Shown piece after piece: positions 1 to 6,971 of a stretch of 39,330 nt of DNA. The position numbers and the translations under genes were made by a program. The notes beneath the pieces were generated by a model, which saw nothing but the letters and a program-made list of their open reading frames with translations, was not told the origin of the DNA and did no database searches. The stretch comes from a virus, in IMG/VR virus record IMGVR_UViG_3300045999_009520, positions 1-39,330 of that record; one strand, 5' to 3'. Position 1 is the first letter of the stretch. Each line of letters opens with the position of its first letter.

Positions 1-115
1 AACTGCTACAATTTTTTGTTTCCAATCCCAATAAAATTTTGTAAAAAATTCTTGCACAACTTTTCAATCTCAAAATAGATTGTGGGTTAAAAAATTTTTT
101 TATATTTTTTTCGTT

Positions 116-547
116 TTAAAAATGCAACCTATCCCTTTTAATATTTCTATTAACATGAGAGCATAGTGGTCTAAGGTTAATATAATTTTTTTTAAGTTTT
201 TGTTCTTCTGTTAAGTTTCTAGGTTTAGAAGGGTATTTATATTTACCTTTATATTTTTCTTTTAAGGTTTCTTTATTCTCTTCCCAATATTCTTTTCTGT
301 ATTCTTTTTTCTTTTCTATATTTTCTTGATAATATTCTTTTATTCTTTCTTTATTTTCCTCATAGTATTCTTTTCTTTTATCTTTATATTTATCATAATA
401 TTCTTTATGGTCATATTTACCTTTATATTTTTCTCTTATTTCTTTTTGACAATCTTTACAATAAATTGATAATCCATCTTTCTTGGATTTATCAACACCA
501 AATTCTGATTCATCTTTTGGGTTTAGACATTTCTTACAAATTTTCAT
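116..547 (-). CDS. Zinc-ribbon protein with Lys/Tyr/Glu-rich helical tail
   Basis: 143 aa. The N-terminus has two Cys pairs, CKKC (residues 4-7) and YCKDC (about 29-33), separated by a DESEF...KKDGLS segment. This is the small zinc-ribbon module common in phage and bacterial proteins, often next to or fused with HNH endonucleases. Residues 35-105 are a low-complexity charged helix with repeated KEYYEEN/KEYYQEN units. No HNH catalytic residues are visible, so it is either a stand-alone nucleic-acid-binding protein or a nuclease remnant. It starts at an ATG with an A/T-rich leader. Family resemblance is seen in the sequence; function is unknown. Confidence 0.65.
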   Translation of the reverse strand: MKICKKCLNPKDESEFGVDKSKKDGLSIYCKDCQKEIREKYKGKYDHKEYYDKYKDKRKEYYEENKERIKEYYQENIEKKKEYRKEYWEENKETLKEKYKGKYKYPSKPRNLTEEQKLKKNYINLRPLCSHVNRNIKRDRLHF

Positions 548-593
548 ATACTATTCTTTTGTATAAGTAGTATAAATTTTTTACAAAATTTTA

Positions 594-622
594 TTTCCAA
601 CACTTTTAAAATGTAAAGTAAA
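594..622 (+). repeat. Direct repeat, left copy (flanks the 661-1203 gene)
   Basis: The core at 600-622 begins ACACTTTTAAA and ends TGTAAAGTAAA. It recurs with one mismatch at 1272-1294, after the 661-1203 gene. The preceding TTTCC also matches. The two copies therefore bracket a single gene. Confidence 0.7.
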
Positions 623-640
623 AGTATTTATATAAATTAA

Positions 641-649
641 CTATTTATA
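641..649 (+). promoter_or_regulatory. CTATTTATA motif upstream of the 661 gene (candidate late promoter)
   Basis: CTATTTATA ends 11 nt before the ATG. It is one of 13 copies of CTATTTA(T/A/C) found just upstream of virion or late-type genes on both strands of this window. Promoter function is inferred from position only. Confidence 0.5.
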
Positions 650-660
650 AAAAAATAGAG

Positions 661-1203
661 ATGAAAATTATCATAAATAAGAATCAGTTAAATAAATTAA
701 AAAGATATATAGCTGAAACATATTATGAATCTAGGAAGCCTGTTGATGGGTATGTGGATGCGAATGATTTAGTTGGTGAGAGGTTATGGTTTCATACCAA
801 TAGAACACATAGGAATCATAATAAAAATGGTCTTATTGGTATATATAATACAACTAGGAATGGTACAAAGGCAGGGGAATCGGGTAGATATACAAATGAG
901 GTAAGATTAAAGTCACCGATTTATTTTCAGACATCTGAAAGTGGTGCTGAAAGAATTCAATCAACAGGAAAAAGGGATTTAATAGCAGGAGTATCGGGTA
1001 TTGTAGTACCTACTAATAATAATACTAGTGGCATGGTTAATATAACATTTAATCCTTTTGGTTTAGGATATTTTCATATTATTGATGATACATTAAAAAG
1101 GGAGATTATTTCTGCTGATGAGGTTTACTTTTATGCATCAGAGGATGGTGAATGGGAAATATGGGCTAAGAATCCTAAGTTTATTAATTCAGAGAATCCT
1201 TGA
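661..1203 (+). CDS. Unknown protein with N-terminal capsid-signal-like helix
   Basis: 180 aa. The first 19 residues form a basic helix ending in YIAE, followed by TYYES. This resembles T4 internal-protein leaders, which are cut by the prohead protease after (I/L/F)xE. The body has an LWFHTN motif (about 41-46), a GIYNTTRNG loop, SPIYFQTSESGAERIQ, AGVSGIVV and a C-terminal EVYFYASEDGEWEIWAKNP. The HTN-plus-loop layout is vaguely like ADP-ribosyltransferase folds, but no catalytic triad can be assigned. A CTATTTATA motif precedes it and a repeated element flanks it on both sides. Function unknown; packaging is inferred. Confidence 0.7.
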   Translation: MKIIINKNQLNKLKRYIAETYYESRKPVDGYVDANDLVGERLWFHTNRTHRNHNKNGLIGIYNTTRNGTKAGESGRYTNEVRLKSPIYFQTSESGAERIQSTGKRDLIAGVSGIVVPTNNNTSGMVNITFNPFGLGYFHIIDDTLKREIISADEVYFYASEDGEWEIWAKNPKFINSENP

Positions 1204-1205
1204 TA

Positions 1206-1275
1206 ATTCCCGACACAATTAGAGTATTCCCGACAGATTTAAATGATTTGCGACAGATATTTGCTTTCCCGACAC
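1206..1275. repeat. Four 20-bp-spaced CGACA iterons
   Basis: CGACA occurs at 1211, 1231, 1251 and 1270, nearly exactly 20 bp apart, mostly in an ATTCCCGACA context (the third copy is ATTTGCGACA). The last copy runs into a 15-bp inverted repeat, ACACTTT-T-AAAGTGT (1272-1286). Two helical turns per unit suggests a protein-binding array (operator or origin-like). Confidence 0.6.
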
Positions 1276-1294
1276 TTTTAAAGTGTAAAGTAAA
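1265..1294 (+). repeat. Direct repeat, right copy, plus partial third copy
   Basis: The core 1272-1294 matches 600-622 with one mismatch. A further AAAGTGTAAAATAAA (from about 1304) partly repeats its end. The ACACTTT-T-AAAGTGT portion is a perfect inverted repeat here. Confidence 0.7.
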
Positions 1295-1323
1295 TTGTTT
1301 ATAAAGTGTAAAATAAAAAAAAA

Positions 1324-1368
1324 TTCCTATGGGGGTTTTTGTTTAAAAAAAGTAGGGGGGTATAGGAA
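1324..1368. other. G-run-containing hairpin in a convergent intergenic region
   Basis: TTCCTAT (1324-1330) can pair with ATAGGAA (1362-1368). Directly inside the arms lie GGGGG (1331-1335) and GGGGGG (1355-1360), separated by a T-then-A-rich loop. A run of T follows (1371-1376). It lies between the convergent 661-1203 and 1397-2398 genes and could be a terminator or another structured element. G runs are very rare in this AT-rich DNA. Confidence 0.45.
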
Positions 1369-1396
1369 AATTTTTTATAGTTTTTTTGTTTAGGGA

Positions 1397-2398
1397 TTAA
1401 ATCATTTTTAATATATAATTAACATCTGAATCATTTAAATTATATAATTCATTATCATCCTCAAGGCTTAAAAGATTATATTCATTGATATAGTCTTTAT
1501 GTTTTACATTATCTAATAGCATTTCTTTTCCATTTCGATAAATATCTATGTTATCATATAAATCAACATTTAGTATTTTAAGATAAAAGAAATTATCATC
1601 AAATTTAAGACAATCTTCAAGAACTAATTTATTATGAAAAAGGGTTTTAAGTCCTACTGCGTTTCTAAGAACATCAATAGATATATTATTTTTATTATTA
1701 TATTTTATTAACTCATCAATAACATAATCATCGGTGATTTTGAATGATTTTTGTATACCATCTACTTTAATATGCATTTTTACATAGTAAAATACATTAA
1801 GTTTATTTTTCATTATATATAATAAACTATCTAGTAAATAATATTCATAACCTTTAGCTATACATTCTAGTAGGTTAAGTTGAGATTTAAAATCTTTATT
1901 AAATTTAACATAATAGGAATCATCAATTTTTATTAGGTCATCCCATTTACCAATCTTATCAGATATATTATTATCATATTGGATTACATCTTGATATAGG
2001 CAGAGTACAGGTATTTTTTTTTGACCTAATTGATTAGCAGCGACAACTCTGTGTCTACCTTCTTGTTGTTTATTAACATAATTTAGATAAGGCATATTAT
2101 ATTTAACACCACTAATCATATTTTCTTTAATATCCTCAACATTAGATTTGTCTATATATTTAAATTGGTCTTGATAAGTGGTATCTTGTAATTTAGCGCA
2201 TTCATATATATAATCTTCTGCTGAAAGGAATTTAATTTCAGCGTACCAATCATGATATTTTTTGGGTAGGTTAGATAATTGATTAAATAAGATTGCGTCA
2301 AAGTCAGGGATATTGGTTTTATTTTTAAAATACCCATAAGAAGAGTTAGAATTATTTTGCAGTTCTTCCTTTATAATTCTTTTAATTATATGTAACAT
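1397..2398 (-). CDS. ParB/sulfiredoxin-like protein with leader helix
   Basis: 333 aa from the ATG at 2398. A longer frame upstream would run into the divergent gene, so this start is preferred. Residues 1-11 (MLHIIKRIIKE) are a basic helix ending in IKE, like the putative packaging leaders elsewhere in the window. Residues 103-136 (MPYLNY...QEGRHRVVAANQLGQKKIPVL) match the conserved core of ParB/Srx-superfamily domains, with the GRHR nucleotide-binding motif. Such domains bind or hydrolyse nucleotides or nick DNA. The C-terminal 190 residues are unrecognised. Divergent from the M15 gene at 2431, with a 32-bp gap holding a perfect palindrome. Confidence 0.65.
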   Translation of the reverse strand: MLHIIKRIIKEELQNNSNSSYGYFKNKTNIPDFDAILFNQLSNLPKKYHDWYAEIKFLSAEDYIYECAKLQDTTYQDQFKYIDKSNVEDIKENMISGVKYNMPYLNYVNKQQEGRHRVVAANQLGQKKIPVLCLYQDVIQYDNNISDKIGKWDDLIKIDDSYYVKFNKDFKSQLNLLECIAKGYEYYLLDSLLYIMKNKLNVFYYVKMHIKVDGIQKSFKITDDYVIDELIKYNNKNNISIDVLRNAVGLKTLFHNKLVLEDCLKFDDNFFYLKILNVDLYDNIDIYRNGKEMLLDNVKHKDYINEYNLLSLEDDNELYNLNDSDVNYILKMI

Positions 2399-2403
2399 TG
2401 ATA

Positions 2404-2423
2404 TTTTTCTATATATAGAAAAA
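2404..2423. promoter_or_regulatory. Perfect 20-bp palindrome between divergent genes
   Basis: TTTTTCTATA followed by its exact reverse complement fills most of the 32-bp gap between the starts at 2398 (-) and 2431 (+). Its symmetry and position suit an operator or a bidirectional start region. Confidence 0.5.
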
Positions 2424-2430
2424 ATAGAGT

Positions 2431-2850
2431 ATGTTAACATCAGCACAGTGTTTAAAGAAGTATGGAGAGCCATCGAAGACTAATCCATGTATGGTATTAT
2501 GGGATGTGCCAAGTGAATTAGAGATTGGATTAATACCAAAGAAGATATATTGCAATAGGGATATGATTACACCATTATCAAAAGCTTTTAAGAATTTAAT
2601 TGATACAGGATTTGTATCAGAGTTAAAAACTTTTGATGGATGTTTTAATATTAGAAAGAAGAGGGGATTATCATCAATGTCATTGCATTCATGGGCAGTT
2701 GCCATTGATTTTAATGCATTTGAGAATTGTTTAGGATGTGAGCCAAAGTTTAGTTCAGGATTTGTTAAATGTTTTACAGATGCAGGATTTGATTGGGGTG
2801 GTGTATGGAAAAGGAAGGATGGGATGCATTTCCAATTAAAGGGTATTTAA
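2431..2850 (+). CDS. M15-family peptidase (VanY/L-Ala-D-Glu type)
   Basis: 139 aa. Zinc ligands of the M15 fold are visible: SLHSWAVAIDFN (SxHxxxxAxD, about residues 90-101) and DGMHFQL near the C-terminus. The length and the GGVWKRKDGMHFQL ending fit the short M15_4 peptidases that cut peptidoglycan cross-links. No signal peptide is visible, as for a holin-released endolysin or a virion lysin. It overlaps the convergent 2836-3312 gene by 15 bp at the 3' ends. A second M15 enzyme of a different subtype is at 9594-10091. Confidence 0.8.
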   Translation: MLTSAQCLKKYGEPSKTNPCMVLWDVPSELEIGLIPKKIYCNRDMITPLSKAFKNLIDTGFVSELKTFDGCFNIRKKRGLSSMSLHSWAVAIDFNAFENCLGCEPKFSSGFVKCFTDAGFDWGGVWKRKDGMHFQLKGI

Positions 2851-3312
2851 TTTTTTCCAATTACCTTTTTGATTTTTGTAGAAAAGTTGGCATTGTGCTT
2901 TAGGTATATCAATAAAATCTTCTTTATAGGTATTAACGCATTTAACATTAACAATGTTATCAATGTGTTTATTAATTACTGAGTAAGGTATAAGAAAGAA
3001 TTCTGTCATTTGGGTATTCCAAACGATATAATAATCTGCTTTTGTATTTTTTTTTCTTATGGGGATATGGATTGTATTATAGTATGATTTAATTTTATCG
3101 AAGTTAGCTCTTGTTTCGTTTTCAAATGCTAGTATTTTATTTGAGTTATTGTGTTTAAATATTAAATCATATTTTTTATAATGTTCTTCGTTTATATCAC
3201 CCATAAGGGAATAGCCTTTCTTTTCCATTAGATTTTTTAATTCTAATTTATTAGAATGGTCATAGTTATCATAAGCTTCTTTATTAAATTTTCTTTTTGG
3301 TGAAGAATTCAT
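2836..3312 (-). CDS. PD-(D/E)XK nuclease-like protein
   Basis: 158 aa. The layout KKYDLIF (D49), ILAFENETR (E64, E66) and then a strand-rich segment IHIPIRKKNTKADYYIVW (about 81-98) suggests the restriction-endonuclease-like core. The catalytic Lys is not certain. The start ATG overlaps the stop of the upstream gene (ATGA), so the two are translationally coupled. No partner methylase is present. Fold assignment is inference; the protein could be a non-catalytic member. Confidence 0.45.
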   Translation of the reverse strand: MNSSPKRKFNKEAYDNYDHSNKLELKNLMEKKGYSLMGDINEEHYKKYDLIFKHNNSNKILAFENETRANFDKIKSYYNTIHIPIRKKNTKADYYIVWNTQMTEFFLIPYSVINKHIDNIVNVKCVNTYKEDFIDIPKAQCQLFYKNQKGNWKKLNTL

Positions 3313-3617
3313 TTCTTATGATGTTTTGTGATATACTCATGTAATGATTCTAAATCTTGGCATATAAGATTTTTATTTTCATCCCATGCTTCTAATTTTT
3401 TATTTCCATAATCGGTTTCATAGATAAACCAATTAATCCAATCAACACCATGTTCTGTATAATGGGAAGATAATGCTATATCAATTATTTTATCTACATA
3501 GGATACTAATTGATATTTTCCTTCATAGAAATCAAATCCCATATCATGTAGTTCAGATGCTTTATCTGAGAAGGATTTAAACTTTTCTAGGAGATTTTGG
3601 AATTCTTTTAGTTGCAT
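3309..3617 (-). CDS. Conserved phage hypothetical protein
   Basis: 102 aa from the ATG at 3617; a longer GTG-started reading would overlap the upstream membrane gene almost completely. The sequence GFDFYEGKYQLV...HYTEHGVDWINWFIYETDYG...LEAWD...ICQDLESLHEYI is Trp- and acid-rich and resembles a small protein found in several phages, with no assigned function. It overlaps the preceding gene by 41 bp and the following gene by 4 bp (ATGA), so it is part of a tightly coupled minus-strand group. Confidence 0.7.
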   Translation of the reverse strand: MQLKEFQNLLEKFKSFSDKASELHDMGFDFYEGKYQLVSYVDKIIDIALSSHYTEHGVDWINWFIYETDYGNKKLEAWDENKNLICQDLESLHEYITKHHKK

Positions 3618-3789
3618 TGATATTAGATTTTCTTTCGTATCTTTTTTTAGCTTCTTTTTTAATATTTGGTTTACTAGGGAAGTATATTTGTTCAGCCATT
3701 TGAACACATACTCTAATTGTAAGTACACCTAGTATAATAACTATAGAAGCTAACAATATTAGAAGAATAAAGAATGTAGTTAATGTCAT
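3577..3789 (-). CDS. Small single-pass membrane protein
   Basis: 70 aa. Residues 5-26 (FFILLILLASIVIILGVLTI) form one hydrophobic segment, followed by a basic tail rich in Lys and Arg that should sit in the cytoplasm. No recognised family. Its ATG overlaps the TGA of the 33-aa membrane ORF upstream, and its 3' end overlaps the next gene by 41 bp. Could be a holin-like or superinfection-type membrane protein; that is speculative. Confidence 0.65.
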   Translation of the reverse strand: MTLTTFFILLILLASIVIILGVLTIRVCVQMAEQIYFPSKPNIKKEAKKRYERKSNINATKRIPKSPRKV

Positions 3790-3887
3790 TTTTTATTTTT
3801 AAAAAATTCGCTAAAGAATAAATATGATAGGATAGACAGAATAAATATAGTTAATAATAGCAGATATGATTTAATCAATAGAGCCAT
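3786..3887 (-). CDS. 33-aa membrane microprotein
   Basis: Short ORF MALLIKSYLLLLTIFILSIL followed by SYLFFSEFFKNKK. It has one hydrophobic helix and a short basic end. Its ATG lies inside the end of the aaRS-like gene (17-bp overlap) and its TGA overlaps the next ATG (ATGA), as for coupled genes. No family is recognised. The coupling and clean membrane profile are the support; expression is not shown. Confidence 0.5.
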   Translation of the reverse strand: MALLIKSYLLLLTIFILSILSYLFFSEFFKNKK

Positions 3888-4689
3888 TTAATTTTAATGC
3901 TCTAGCCATTCTAGTCATTCCTATACCACCACCAAATCTTTCAAAGAAGTCATGAGAGAAGAAATCTTCTAATTCTTTTTCAACTCTATCTTTACCAAAG
4001 AGTTCAAATAATTTTTGTGAGTATGCACCATTTTCGATTGTATAGAACATTTCTCTCATTTTTTCAACATCACAACTTCTTTCAGCAGAGCCAATGGTTT
4101 CTTGACCATAAAGGATAACATCAACTTTATTAAAGATTCCATTATCGTTATGTTGCATATTCCAAAATGGATTTGTTCTTAAAGGAAAGTTTTGTAAAGA
4201 TACTACTGGTCCTTTTTCTTCCCACATTCTTGTTTCATGTTCATTTTCAAGAATTTCAACTCCACCATATTCTTGACATACATCATCATAATTTACTTCG
4301 ATTGGTTTTTCAAAGCAAAGATGTTCTAGTAGTTCAGCTTCAAGTTGAAGCATATCTTTCATAGTACCTTTAGATTCAAATTCAAACATAGGGAAGATAA
4401 GTTCATGTCTACCTTGAATTGGATTTTTTTCTTGTCTGTATGAAGTTGATACACAGAATACACCATCCCAAGTTGGGTTTTTAAGAAGTTCGTATTCTAA
4501 CCACATTTGACCTGTTTGAGGAAGAGGCCAAATTTGATTTACATATTCAAATTGTGTTATTGAGTGGGGGTTTTCACAAGCAGCAAGGATGGATAATCTT
4601 GATTGTGTTGGTACTTCGATGAAGTTTTTCTTTTGGAAGAAGGTTCTTAATTTGTTTACTGAATGATGATAGTCGAGGGTATTATACAT
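3871..4689 (-). CDS. Class II aaRS-like / asparagine synthetase A-like enzyme
   Basis: 272 aa. Class II aminoacyl-tRNA synthetase motifs are present: motif 2 around YRQE (residues 84-87) within GVFCVSTSYRQEKNPIQGRH followed by FPMFEFE, and motif 3 GGGIGMTRMARAL (about 253-265, Arg260). The catalytic core resembles Asp/Asn-RS, but no anticodon-binding domain is present, as in AsnA and AsnRS-derived asparagine synthetases. It probably activates aspartate (or a related acid) with ATP and transfers it to ammonia or another acceptor. It sits among nucleotide and accessory genes rather than in the tRNA cluster. The acceptor is unknown. Confidence 0.7.
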   Translation of the reverse strand: MYNTLDYHHSVNKLRTFFQKKNFIEVPTQSRLSILAACENPHSITQFEYVNQIWPLPQTGQMWLEYELLKNPTWDGVFCVSTSYRQEKNPIQGRHELIFPMFEFESKGTMKDMLQLEAELLEHLCFEKPIEVNYDDVCQEYGGVEILENEHETRMWEEKGPVVSLQNFPLRTNPFWNMQHNDNGIFNKVDVILYGQETIGSAERSCDVEKMREMFYTIENGAYSQKLFELFGKDRVEKELEDFFSHDFFERFGGGIGMTRMARALKLNGSID

Positions 4690-4703
4690 AAAATTATTTC
4701 TTA

Positions 4704-4850
4704 TTAACTAGTAAGATGTAGGTATAAATTTATTAAACTTATGATAAAATTTGTTATGGAAAAAACCAATAACACATTATCTTTTCTTAGGGTTTTGTAT
4801 TCACCCTTATAGAGATTCCAATTATATTCAAAGAAAAAATTATTCTTCAT
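4704..4850 (-). CDS. Small putative membrane protein
   Basis: 48 aa from the ATG at 4850, overlapping the end of the Api92-like gene by 11 bp. The N-terminus is aromatic and polar (MKNNFFFEYNW). Residues 25-45 are hydrophobic (VLLVFSITNFIISLINLYL). Unrecognised. Supported only by position and tight overlap on the same strand. Confidence 0.4.
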   Translation of the reverse strand: MKNNFFFEYNWNLYKGEYKTLRKDNVLLVFSITNFIISLINLYLHLTS

Positions 4851-5430
4851 CTTCACTATCTTCTTCCTCTTCTTCGTTATGGTATTCATTCCAAATTTCC
4901 ATTACCTTATCCATATCAACTTTATCTGTAAGGTTATTTGTTTCTAAAAACTCATCAAGGTCATCCATATATTCTGCATTAAATGAAAATTCATCATAGA
5001 AGTTACCTTCTTTAAATTGCCATTCCCAATAAGTGTATTCATCATCAAGGATACATACACCTTCTTCATCATACATTTGTTCACCTGCAAAGTTCATCCC
5101 TTGTTCTTCAAAAGTAATTCTTGCACTAACTTTAAATACATGACTAATTATACCAACAAGTTCAGTAACAGGAGTCCAAGCTGAGTCACCATATAGGTTT
5201 AATTGACCATCTAGAATATGCGGTTCTTCAGGATGAAACCATTTTGGATGTTCATCACTAAAGTCGTAATCTTCATAAGATTCAATGAAGATTGGTTCAT
5301 TAGCGAATAGGTCTTTATAGTTTTCATAATTTAAACCTGTTGTAACAAAAGGTAAAATTACATCTCTAAGTTTATTAAGTTTTTCGATGTCACCTTCAAA
5401 GGTGATAATGTTGTAACAGTTATTTGCCAT
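4840..5430 (-). CDS. Api92/YubB-like ferredoxin-fold protein
   Basis: 196 aa. The N-terminus MANNCYNIITFEGD matches the start of the Api92-like/YubB family (MAN-x-C-x-N-x-(I/V)-T-F), found in many phages and plasmids. The conserved middle with WTPVTELVGIISHVFKVSARITFEEQG and EEQGMNFAGE is also typical. The C-terminus is a long acidic tail (EEEEEDSEDEE). The role of the family is unknown. Its ATG lies exactly 4 nt after a TATATTTA box, an arrangement shared with thioredoxin, MazG, ThyX and the phosphoesterase. Confidence 0.75.
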   Translation of the reverse strand: MANNCYNIITFEGDIEKLNKLRDVILPFVTTGLNYENYKDLFANEPIFIESYEDYDFSDEHPKWFHPEEPHILDGQLNLYGDSAWTPVTELVGIISHVFKVSARITFEEQGMNFAGEQMYDEEGVCILDDEYTYWEWQFKEGNFYDEFSFNAEYMDDLDEFLETNNLTDKVDMDKVMEIWNEYHNEEEEEDSEDEE

Positions 5431-5434
5431 GATA

Positions 5435-5442
5435 TAAATATA
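5435..5442 (-). promoter_or_regulatory. TATATTTA box 4 nt before ATG (Api92-like gene)
   Basis: TATATTTA-TATC-ATG on the minus strand. It resembles the Bacteroidota -7 element TAnnTTTG (last base A). The spacing matches four other genes in the window. Confidence 0.5.
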
Positions 5443-5465
5443 ATACGTTTTTTTTAAAAAAAAGA

Positions 5466-5474
5466 CTATTTAAA
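5466..5474 (+). promoter_or_regulatory. CTATTTAAA motif upstream of the 5483 gene
   Basis: Copy of the candidate late motif ending 8 nt before the ATG, in the short divergent gap with the Api92-like gene. Confidence 0.5.
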
Positions 5475-5482
5475 GTAAAAAT

Positions 5483-6559
5483 ATGGAAAACATTTTTTTG
5501 CTTGAGGAGGTATTAAAATTTCAAAAATTATCTGGATTGATAAGTGAAAAGGATTATAAATCTAATTTAAAAAAAATTAATACTTTTGAGGGTACTGTTT
5601 TAGGTACATTAACAAAGGAGTTACAAAAAGAATATATAAATAATATTGATAGAAGTAGTTTATTTAGTGAAAGTGAATGTAAATATTTAAAAGAGTATTT
5701 TAAGACATATGATTCAATCAATGAATCAAATATTAGAAAACACAATTTATTATTAAAGGAGGGATTTTTTGGTGATGTTGCTAAGTTTTTTGGAGATGCT
5801 TGGAGTAAGATTAAGCAGGTATATGGTAATATAAAAGATTTTGTTTTAAAGGTTTGGGAATTTTTAAAGAATTCTGCTATACAACTCTCTAAAGCATCAT
5901 ATAATTTTATTAAAAATCAACTTAATAGCAAAAAGCAAGCTATGTTAGCATATATTGCTAAAGTACAAGATAAACAAGGATTAAGTAAAGAAGTAAATCA
6001 TTCTAAGGCAATATTCACATTTATTGGTAATTTAATTAAAAACTTTTGGAATACATTAACAAGTAAGCTTCAAAGTAATCCTGAATTAAGTCAGATGGGT
6101 AAAGATAATTTAAGAGAAATTTTCACAAGTAGAAGATTATTTAAATTATTTGAATCTGCACCAGCAGGTGGTTTATCATTACATCCTGAAGATTTAATTA
6201 AAAATCCTGTAGCAAAGGAAATTGTTAAATTTATACTTAATAGTGTAAAATTTATGTTAAATCCGGTTGCAGCTATATTTATTGATGTAGTTAAATATGG
6301 TCTTCCTAAAAGTTTTGAATTAACAAATAAATGGGTAAATAAATTAGGTGGACCTGCGGTTATTCAATGGGTTATACTACCACCAATGATGACAACATTA
6401 TTGGAAAATACACCACCAATACATCATTTTATTGAAGAACAAGCTTTAAATTTATTAGGAACGCTTGTTCCATTTGCAAAAGAATTAGTAGAAGCAGGTA
6501 CTGCTTTATACTTCATATATGGTTGGTATGAATTCTGTGCAGGATTATATAATATATAA
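5483..6559 (+). CDS. Putative internal/ejected virion protein with propeptide
   Basis: 358 aa. Residues 1-93 are a charged helical segment ending in LLLKE, followed by GFFGDVAKFFGDAWSKIKQ. This is a good (L/I)xE-G cut site for a T4-type prohead protease and matches the LKE-G near the start of the phage's own protease. The rest is helical and partly hydrophobic (about 238-270 and 290-355, including PAVIQWVILPPMMTTLL and GTALYFIYGWYEF), as expected for a protein acting on membranes during genome delivery. A CTATTTA motif precedes it. Virion location is inferred; no known family is recognised. Confidence 0.6.
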   Translation: MENIFLLEEVLKFQKLSGLISEKDYKSNLKKINTFEGTVLGTLTKELQKEYINNIDRSSLFSESECKYLKEYFKTYDSINESNIRKHNLLLKEGFFGDVAKFFGDAWSKIKQVYGNIKDFVLKVWEFLKNSAIQLSKASYNFIKNQLNSKKQAMLAYIAKVQDKQGLSKEVNHSKAIFTFIGNLIKNFWNTLTSKLQSNPELSQMGKDNLREIFTSRRLFKLFESAPAGGLSLHPEDLIKNPVAKEIVKFILNSVKFMLNPVAAIFIDVVKYGLPKSFELTNKWVNKLGGPAVIQWVILPPMMTTLLENTPPIHHFIEEQALNLLGTLVPFAKELVEAGTALYFIYGWYEFCAGLYNI

Positions 6560-6561
6560 GT

Positions 6562-6687
6562 TTATTTGTTAATAAACTTATTATATTCTTCAATCGTTAG
6601 GTATTGTGTTTCTCCATTATCAATTTGGATTACAACACCAATGATTTGTCCTTTTTCTTTTACTAAATTAATTATTTTGCAATCCAT
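6562..6687 (-). CDS. 41-aa hypothetical protein
   Basis: ORF MDCKIINLVKEKGQIIGVVI followed by QIDNGETQYLTIEEYNKFINK. Its ATG lies within the end of the thioredoxin gene (20-bp overlap) and its stop lies 2 bp from the convergent 5483-6559 gene, so it fills the gap exactly. The alternating strand and charged pattern looks like a real small beta-rich domain. Unrecognised. Confidence 0.5.
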   Translation of the reverse strand: MDCKIINLVKEKGQIIGVVIQIDNGETQYLTIEEYNKFINK

Positions 6688-6967
6688 AGTCTAACATTTC
6701 TAAAAGTTTAGTTTTGGTTTGATTTCCTATTAATCTTTTATATTCTTTTCCTTCTTTAAAAGAAATGATTGTTGGGATTGACCTAACACCATATTCAATA
6801 CAAAGTTGTGCTTCAGAATCAGCATCCACTTTATATACAGGAAATTCAGTAATTGTTTCAAGAGTTGGTGTTAACATTTTACAAGGACCGCACCAATCTG
6901 CGCTAAAACTTATAATACAATCTTGATTAATAAGAGTTTTAAACTCTTCTGAGTTAATGATTTTCAT
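6668..6967 (-). CDS. Thioredoxin
   Basis: 99 aa, the usual size of minimal phage thioredoxins. The active site WCGPC is at residues 25-29 and the cis-Pro loop SIPT at 63-66; YKVDAD and FKEG are also typical. It acts in the cytoplasm to reduce disulfides, possibly for host or phage ribonucleotide reductase; no RNR gene is in the window. The ATG lies 4 nt after TATATTTA. It is followed by an overlapping 41-aa ORF. Confidence 0.95.
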   Translation of the reverse strand: MKIINSEEFKTLINQDCIISFSADWCGPCKMLTPTLETITEFPVYKVDADSEAQLCIEYGVRSIPTIISFKEGKEYKRLIGNQTKTKLLEMLDYGLQNN

Positions 6968-6971
6968 ATAA

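Noticed and set aside
1-115. Possible gene or tRNA fragment at the left edge
   Set aside because: Only A/T-rich sequence with no supported reading frame or cloverleaf; nothing is claimed there.
661-1203. Firm assignment of the product as an ADP-ribosyltransferase
   Set aside because: HTN and a following loop are suggestive, but the catalytic Tyr/Ser-Thr-Ser and Glu cannot be placed with confidence.
3618-3728. GTG-started longer form of the 3309-3617 gene
   Set aside because: It would overlap most of the well-formed membrane gene 3577-3789; the internal ATG gives a sensible product.
4751-4999. Ser-rich plus-strand ORF
   Set aside because: Antisense of the acidic tail of the Api92-like gene; Glu codons read backwards give Ser and Leu runs.
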